Below the pieces are notes generated by a model, which saw only the letters and a program-made list of their open reading frames with translations, was not told the origin of the DNA and made no database searches. A stretch of DNA of 64,000 bases, from contig CAMZMU010000027.1 of assembly GCA_947311845.1 (NCBI GenBank), positions 72,396,184 to 72,460,183 on the forward strand, in the 5' to 3' direction. This document shows, in pieces, positions 57,136 to 64,000 of the stretch. The position numbers and the translations under genes are program-made. How positions within the stretch are numbered: the stretch's first letter is position 1; every line of letters begins with the position of its first letter. Origin of the DNA: Poa pratensis. Lineage: Eukaryota > Streptophyta > Magnoliopsida > Poales > Poaceae.

Positions 57136-57476
57136 TCATGTATTCCCCGTCGAGGTGGTGCAAAGCGGTCAGGGTGAAGGCATAAATTTGTTCCCGTCGA
57201 AACACGACACCACCAAGGCATGCATGTGTATGTCGAACCGGGCGACTTCTGTGACAGGCGTAAAAGTGTTGATTGATGACGACGAGCGTCAACTGAATCA
57301 AAGTTGGGGAGGAGGGCGGCTGGTGCTATGTGGTGTCACTGGTGGCATGTGGAGTACAACGCACACCAAGCTCCATATCCCTCATTTCGACACTATTAGT
57401 CAAGTCACATAACTTCTTATTCTCCATGCATATACTATTAAGTCAGAGTTAGTACCATTAATGGAGCCTGTGTGGC
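57136..57476. other. Downstream region of proline-rich protein gene
   Basis: Probably the 3' UTR and terminator of the minus-strand gene. A plus frame at 57155-57412 has no domain. Nothing else seen. Confidence 0.5.
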
Positions 57477-58824
57477 TCAGTGGTGGGCCGGGGGAGTGCC
57501 GTACTCCGGCGCGGCTGGAGGGCACTCTGGCGTCGGCGCTGCTCCGTATGCCGGCGCCGGAGGTCCATACACCGGAGTAGCAGGAGGGTTGGTAGCAGGT
57601 GTCCCGTACACCGGCATGGGAGGAGGGGGTTGAGGTATCGGCGTCCCGTAGACCGGCGTGGGAGCTGCAGTAGGGCACTGGCATCCTGGCTCAGGAGTAG
57701 GGCTGCAGAGACATCTCGGCGCCGGAGTCCCGTACACCGGCGTGGGAGCTGCAGTAGGGCACTGGCATCCGGGTTCCGGAGTAGGGCTGCACATGCATCT
57801 CGGCGCCGGAGTCCCGTACACCGGCGTGGGAGCTGCCGTGGGGCACTGGCATCCGGCTTCCATGGTAGGGCTGCACATGCATCTCGGCGCCGGCGTCCCA
57901 TACACCGGCGTGGGAGCCGCAGTAGGGCACTGGCATCCGGCTTCCATGGTAGGGCTGCACATGCACCTCGGCGCCGGCGTCCCGTACACGGGGTACTCCG
58001 GCGCCTCGGGAGGGCAGTCCGCCGCGGGTGTCCCGTATACCGGGGTTGGAGTGGGGTCGTATTCCGGCATGGGCGTCCCATAAACCGGCGTCGCGTACGG
58101 GCACTGGCATCCCGGCTCCGGGGTAGGGGAGCACATGCAGCTCGGCGCCGGAGTACCGTACACGGGCTGATCGTACACGGGCATCGGCATCCCGTACTCC
58201 GGCAGGGGCCTCATGCGCCGGTGCATGTAGAAGGGCTTCCGTCCGAACACGCGGCACGGGAAGCAGATGTTGGCCGCCGCGCACTCGGGCGACGTCGACA
58301 CGGCGCCTGTTGTTGTTGTCTTGCCGGCGACGGCGACGAAGGTGCCCTCGCTCTCGGTCTCGTTCAGCGGCACGATCCTGGACGGCTCCTGCCCGGGGCA
58401 CGGCCTGCTGCTCGCCGCGCTGTGGAGCTGCGCGAAGCACTGGGCGCTTCCACCGCGCAGGTCCACGTCGGCGGGGAGGGCCACGGCGAAGGCGCCCGTG
58501 TCGTCGAGGTCCCCGACGAACTTGCTCTCGTACTCGCCGGCGCCGCTGCTGCCATTGTTACACTTGATGGCCACCTTCAGACCTGATGCACAGAAAATGC
58601 AGCATATTACGCCTGACAATCTACGAACAAAAATTCTTATCGTTGTGGAAATGACTTGGCGGTTTGCACGTACCCTTGAACGCTGCCTCGGCAGTCATGC
58701 TCTTCCTGGTGCAGCTGGAGCACTGGGCCATGCCGACGATGACCGAGGACGCGGCATCGCCGCCTGCCACCATCAGTCCGGCGCAGACGACGAAGCAGAG
58801 GAGCAGTCTTCCTCCTCCTACCAT
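57477..58824 (-). CDS. Ole e 1-domain proline-rich cell-wall protein
   Basis: Exon 1 (58824-58674) and exon 2 (58582-57477) join in phase to give 418 residues. The ATG at 58824 starts a signal peptide (MVGGGRLLLCFVVCAGLMVA, cleavage near GGDA). An Ole e 1-like domain follows with conserved cysteines (GMAQCSSCTRKSMTAEAAF, VAIKCNNG, AQCFAQLHSA, CAAANICFPC). The C-terminal half is a Pro/Tyr/Cys-rich region built of PVYGTPAPRCMCSP-type units, including an 84 bp tandem repeat. The fold and tail fit secreted arabinogalactan/extensin-like proteins of the cell wall, where Tyr can be cross-linked. CxC and CQC motifs in the repeats are unusual for extensins. A TATA box lies 75 bp upstream. Confidence 0.9.
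57655..57990. repeat. 84 bp coding minisatellite
   Basis: The phrase ggcgtgggagcygcmgtrggg occurs at 57655, 57739, 57823 and 57907, exactly 84 bp apart. It encodes 28-residue units with the core TPVYGTPAPRCMCSP and GCQCPTAAP. Units differ by PEPG versus MEAG. The period is a multiple of three, so unit number can change without breaking the frame. Confidence 0.95.
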
Positions 58825-58898
58825 GGCGCGCAGAACAACTATAGCAGATGCCTGCTGTACTTTGTACGAGTGAGGCAGCAGTAACAAGCGTGACCTTG

Positions 58899-58906
58899 TA
58901 TATATA
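58899..58906 (-). promoter_or_regulatory. TATA box of proline-rich protein gene
   Basis: tatatata on the minus strand, 75 bp before the ATG at 58824, within gtctatatatacaagg. A good core promoter match and spacing for a short leader. Confidence 0.75.
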
Positions 58907-60599
58907 GACCAAGATGTGAATGTACTACTCTGTCAAAATAGAAAGGAAGATGCATGATGCCACAGTCAACCGAGAACTGAATAGATCTCAGTCGAAATTT
59001 ATTCATTCATGTCTAAAATTCGTGCATGATGACGTAACCGTTTGTTCTTTGAGTTGAAAAGATGTACACTTTGATCTCAAAGATCCTTTTATTTTTGGAC
59101 GAATCTCAACAACGGTTCTCCGTGTAGATTATGATTTACCTGTTTGTATTCGTGCAAGTTTGATCTCAAAGGCGATTTTTTTCGGGGATGTTCTTGTGAT
59201 TAATAAAGCCGCACGTCCTCTCTAGAAAAACTAATTCTCAGTTAACCGAGAATTAACAGAATAGTTGTATATACAAAAATCCGAAAAGTAACCTAAACAG
59301 AAATAGATGGGAGTTTTAGCACTAAGAAGTCTACAAGTTAAAACTGACAACAAAAAATAGGTCATAAACTCTCAAGTAAACCACTATCGTTTTGGTGTGG
59401 AACACCATTTTCTCCTTTCATTGTGCACGATGTATGATAATACACGATAGTAGTCAATCTGTACGTAAAAACAACAATTCCATAAATTAATCGTGCACCT
59501 TTTTCTACTAAAACATAAAATCATTCCACAAAATAAAATATATTAGAAATCACCAAAAATTCATTTTTTTTGGCTCTCGAGCTGAGTGGTTTATTTATTG
59601 AACAATTTAAAACTATATTTACAAGTTCTAAAATTATCTTAATAACATTATGAACGTAGTCTATGATACATCGTACAAGATTACAAAACCATAACAATGC
59701 GGAATTCTTTGTACAACGGGCTAAGAAAAAAAAATGAAAAAATCTTATAATTTTTTAAGATTTGAAAGTGTGCATTGTTCACTATGCTCACGTCCACAGT
59801 TTTGTTATTTTTGTGTAGCTCAGTACATAAAGTATTTCAAATTGGGAACTTGCACTTTTGTGGAATACATGATTGGAAACATGTAGATTCTTTTTAATAA
59901 GTATTTAAAGAATTGAAGGTATTTATTTTTTTAGTTTTCATAAAAAAAAGATTACAATAGCTAGGGTGCCAGAAATCTCCACTCGGGATTCACCCGATAA
60001 ATCTAAGATTATTTGCATAGAGTGAGGAAGCCATTAATTGTTAAAAGCATAATAGGCATAATAGACCACTTACCATGCTACTCAATCCATTTGAACATAT
60101 TTTGAATCGTTGCTTGTAAAAAACCTTGTGTCCCATGCAAATTATTCTTGTTATACTGTATTTGTGAATTAAATAGAGAAACATAACTAAAACAATAACC
60201 GCATTATATATAAATCCACTTGAAAACACCTCTGGCAAAATATTTTCAACCAGAAAAGAGCTAAGTCGGCAAAACAGTCTTCTTAATTCACTCGATTCCT
60301 CCAAAGACATTGGGGCCTCGCGGTTTAATTAGCAGTTACGGCTTCTCCACAAAATATATTTTTCCCAATTGTCAAACACCATAGTCTGTAAGTAGCCTAA
60401 AGAGTGATTGACTAAGAAAACAATTATTGTGTCACCAAAGTCTTGAATCCCGGTTCTCGTGGTCCTTAGGTGTACAAAGAATCCCTCCTCTTGCGGTTTT
60501 TGTGTACTTCCTTTTGTATTTATTTGAAGCAATGAGAATCTAATAGCTCACAAAATCCCTGATAGATCTTTACAAATTTAAAATATCTACATTTACGGG
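58907..60599. other. AT-rich intergenic, no gene
   Basis: Upstream promoter region of the proline-rich protein gene, then AT-rich sequence with no domain-bearing frame. The minus frames at 60041-60310 and 60329-60532 have no recognisable similarity. Nothing else seen. Confidence 0.6.
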
Positions 60600-63080
60600 C
60601 AATATTGTTACAAACTGCTCTTACGGAACAATGTGGGATCATCTGGTTGGTTCACAGTATTATAAGAGCATCCACAATGCTATGACACTTAACGAGGCGC
60701 TTCAGCAATAAAAATAAATCTTACAAATAAAATATATACCGAAGCGTCCATCCCTTGCAATAATAGCCTCTTAAATGGGCGCTAATTTACATCGAAATCA
60801 GCCTTTGGTTTCTACTATCGCGAGGGAGGAAAAAACAAAACCATGGAGCTGCATATCTTGCGTCAGGCGCCCGGGATCGCAAACACAAACCATCAGTTCT
60901 CTGGGATTCTAATCCTAGCGCCGCGTTGTGGATGCTCTAAGTTCAGTTATTATAGTCCCATGAACCCTTGTTTTCTCTCACATGTAATTTTCTTACATTG
61001 ATTTTGTAATTGCATTCCGTAATTTTATGCTAAAACAACATCACACAGATTGGTAAGGTACTTAAACTGAGTTTCTAAGGTCCAAACGAGCTCTATACAG
61101 CTCGCCAACTACATAATCTTTTCTTAGTGTAATCTTCAATATTCCTCCGATTTCTATTGCATGTTTTTTTTTGTAATGAATCGGGATGCCAAAATATTGA
61201 AGGTAGTTACAAAAATTTCATCAAAATAGCTGGTCATAGTGGGATGTTGATCTTTAGCATGCTAGCCTTCCCTGAGCTATAAATATCATTTTGTGAAAAT
61301 CAATCTTAATACTAGAAAGTTGGCCAGAACAATCAAACGAGCTTGACTGATGGATCTGCATCGATCTATCGCCTATCACCTATGAGTATAATTGAACAAT
61401 TAAGTTCATAATGTAGAGGTAACCCAGCTAATTTACATAGCTGTAACTAGAGCAACATAAGCCCATCATGGCTACACATAGCAGAGTCAAGGCATGTTGT
61501 GCGTAGTAGAAGGTAGGCGGCGCTAGAGTTTAAATCGCCACCCGAGTCACCTTAGAGGGAGCGACGCGTGGGATCCGCTTGTCGTTTACGAATACCCTTA
61601 TAGCTCTCTAAAACAACAGCAATGCTGCACTTAAAACACTATTGTTACACACTGATCTTATAAAACAATGTGAGATCACCTGGTTGGTTCTAAATTTTTA
61701 ACTTCCGTAATATGAGGCATGTGACTCCTTATTTTCTCTCACACGTAACTCTGTAACATTGATTTTGTTTTCGCTTGTTCGTAAGTTTAGCATTTCTACT
61801 AAAACAGCATCATTCATATAGATAAGGTACTTAGATATGAAATTCCGAGGACCAAACGGCGCCATAATATTGCCAACTTCGTAATTGTTGCTCGGTGTGA
61901 TCTTCAATATTCATTCGGCCTCTAGTGCATGTTTTTCTTGTAATGAATCGGTATGACTAAATATTGAATGTAATTTACAAACACCACATAAAAAAGCTGA
62001 TCATAGTGGGTTTGTGGATCTTTAGCCTGCTGCCTTCCCTAGCAAGATATCTCAGTTTCTGAAAATTAATCTTGAGACTTTAAGCCTAGAAAGTTTCCTA
62101 GAAAAATCCAAATGAGCTTGACACCGATGGATCTTCATCTATCACCTATAACCTATGAGCATAATTGAACAATTACGTTGATAAAGTAGAGGCAGCCCAA
62201 CTAATTTACTTAGCTATAACTAGATCAATAGAGCCCGTCCAAGCCGATTATGATCATCGTGTGAAGCCCATCATGTCTACACATCAGGCACTAGGTGCGT
62301 GTTGTGCGTAGTATAGGAGGTTGGCGGTGGTAGAGTTTGGATTGCCGCCCGATTAATCCCAGAGGGAGCGACGCGGGGGTGCCACTCGTCGTTTACAAAC
62401 AACCTCATAGTAAAACAACACAAATGCTACACTTACAACAAAAATTGTTATAGATTCGAGTCGTTGGTTCACATGGTTGGTTCACAATTTTTTAAGTTCC
62501 GTAATTTAAGGCCCATAACCCTTGTTTTCTCTCACACGTAATTTTCTAAGTTAATTCCGCAATTACTTGTCCGTGAGCATCTGCAAAAACAACATCATAA
62601 AGATTGTTAAGGTACTTAGAACTGAGTTTGTAAGGACCAAACGGGCGCCATAATATAAATTATGTGCTCGCCAACTAAGTACTTGTTTCTAAGTGTGATC
62701 TTCGATATTCCTCCTATCTCTATTGCATGTTTTTTTGCAATGAATCGTGATACCTAAATATTAAAGGTAATTACAAGCACGACATAATTTTTCTGTCATA
62801 GTGGGCTTGTTGATGTTTAGCCTGCCTGCCATCCCTAAGCTAGATATCTCATTTTCTGAAAATCAATGTTAAGTCTTTAAGACTAGACTAGAAAGTTGGC
62901 CAGAACAATCCAAAGAAGCTTGACTGATGGATCTGAATCTATCACCTATGAGTAGTTATGTTGATAGTGAATCAATTTACTTAGCTATAACTGGAGCAAC
63001 AGAGCCCGTAGGAGCCGATTATGATCGTCGCGAAGCCCGTAATGGCTACACATAGCGCAGTGGATGTTGTGCGTGGTTTG
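60600..63080. repeat. Three diverged direct repeats of about 640-800 bp
   Basis: Copies start near 60600, 61638 and 62439. Shared landmarks include ggttggttc, ccttgttttctctcacaygt, aaggtacttaga, gtgatcttcratattc, gcatgtttttttgtaatgaa, agcttgactgatggatctg and gagggagcgacgcg. The first copy is lengthened by a Tourist MITE. Copies differ by many substitutions and small gaps, so the duplication is old. No coding frame is conserved. Confidence 0.88.
60666..60937. mobile_element. Tourist-type (PIF/Harbinger) MITE with empty site
   Basis: The inverted ends gagcatccacaatgc and gcgttgtggatgctc are flanked by TAA at 60663-60665 and 60938-60940. Removing 272 bp plus one TAA joins cacagtattataagttc, which corresponds to cacaattttttaagttc in the third repeat copy. 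The trinucleotide duplication and TIR fit Tourist/PIF-Harbinger. Confidence 0.92.
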
Positions 63081-64000
63081 AACCGTCAAAGCTAGCACAT
63101 GCCAACGGAGCGTTCAGCAACCGAACTGGACGTACGTGTGTTTAGGTACTGTTTAGTGTGGGCATGTGCTACGCAGTTATACGCATGCTTGGCCTGAATC
63201 CTTCATTACTCAGTCATAAATTAGGCACTGGTGGCGCAGTTGCACAGCTCACAGCCCTCCTATTGTAGCCCCCGATCTACTGCTGCTGAGGCTTCAAATT
63301 CGGAACACGAAGAAGAAAGGCACATGGATTGTCTTTGGCTGAATCGTATTCATTGTATACCCTACCAGTATCGTAAGAGGTTTTGGATCCTTACGCTCTC
63401 TACGATTTGCCTCCGCCCGGCCTACTGTCGATCGTATGTACAAGCGTGTGAATACGGTCAGTTACTTCTCACGGAGTCACAGCCCGTAGATTTATGCATA
63501 TATATACCGAACCAGCTGCTCACTGGTCGTTCCAGACTTCCAGGTTGTTACTAATTTTTAAACATACGTTTTTGATATTTTTTGTACAAAAAATGGTACC
63601 TCGTTCGACCCGAAAGTTTCAATTGCGAGTCCGAAGGCATGGCCTCACACTTGTAGAAATCACCACCGCATGGCCACTTTCATCAGGTGACCGTTAAGGT
63701 CGATCTCCTCGATCGTGTGCCATGTATAGACATGGTGTGACATTGAGTGCCGGAGGCCATGGTGCTCCCTCATGGTCATGGACCTCCACTCTCCATCCTC
63801 TCCGTCACCGGGTGCTGCTTGGCCCGCCTTCTGGGGTGTTACGAGGAAACAAGGGTGAGCTATTTGAACGCACTTCACCTTGGTGCTTGCTTCCGGACCC
63901 TGCCTCTCCCTCCTCGCTCTTTCTCAGTGTTGGTACTCGTCCTACTACCTATTAATTGGGCCGTGGCGAAACATTTGTGTTATGTTTAAATCTATTCTAT
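63081..64000. other. Right end, no gene recognised
   Basis: Short frames only (for example 63231-63554), without domains or splice support. GC content rises slightly after 63700. Nothing further can be supported. Confidence 0.5.

Noticed and set aside
57480..58586. Plus-strand 368-codon frame opposite the proline-rich protein gene
   Set aside because: It is an antisense shadow of the repeat-rich coding exon; the minus strand has signal peptide, Ole e 1 cysteines, intron and TATA box.
1..64000. CRISPR array, phage or bacterial operon
   Set aside because: The tandem repeats have no spacers, there are spliced plant genes throughout, and no bacterial gene was found.

Overview
The window is plant nuclear DNA, most likely from a large-genome cool-season grass (Pooideae, probably Triticeae or a close relative). 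The evidence is CACTA elements with CACTAGTAGAAA termini, Stowaway and Tourist MITEs, Helitrons, a two-gene MULE, degenerate Ty3-gypsy and Ty1-copia elements, grass-type introns, and three host-type genes of plant families. No bacterial features, rRNA or tRNA genes were seen. Every assignment comes from reading the sequence; no database search was run.

Layout. 1-755 is flank with a 170 bp tandem duplication. 756-13812 is a large minus-strand Helitron with a clear 3' end, a tandem array of about 348 bp units and a broken Rep/helicase gene. It contains a complete second Helitron (2251-6217, carrying pyruvate kinase fragments), a 1.5 kb poly(A) retroposon and a 341 bp MITE, the last two inside the helicase gene. 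14011-17409 is a CACTA element lacking its left end; it encodes a Ulp1-like protease and a viroplasmin-domain/membrane protein. 18031-25629 is a complete MULE with 9 bp target duplications, a MURA transposase and a GRF zinc-finger/membrane protein gene. 25639-28955 is a degraded gypsy element (minus strand) whose LTR is split by a copia element (28956-33878). 34303-35696 is another retroposon, inserted in an old primer-binding site. 37879-49867 is a complete 12 kb CACTA element (TSD CTG) with a broken TNP2 transposase, a transposase_24/Ulp1 gene, a coiled-coil/membrane protein gene, and an internal palindromic region with inverted duplications.

The last 14 kb (50-64 kb) is gene-containing: a six-exon MATH-domain gene (+), a DGAT3-like gene (-) with an apparent 2 bp frameshift just before its [2Fe-2S] domain, and an Ole e 1-domain proline-rich cell-wall protein gene (-) with an 84 bp coding minisatellite. 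It ends in three diverged direct repeats, the first holding a Tourist MITE with an exact empty site.

The cross-cutting observation I rate highest is that three unrelated DNA transposons here (CACTA 1, the MULE and CACTA 2) each encode a small accessory protein ending in one C-terminal hydrophobic segment, i.e. a tail-anchored architecture. Most transposon genes in the window are broken by frameshifts, but the two CACTA 1 reading frames and the small CACTA 2 frame are open.
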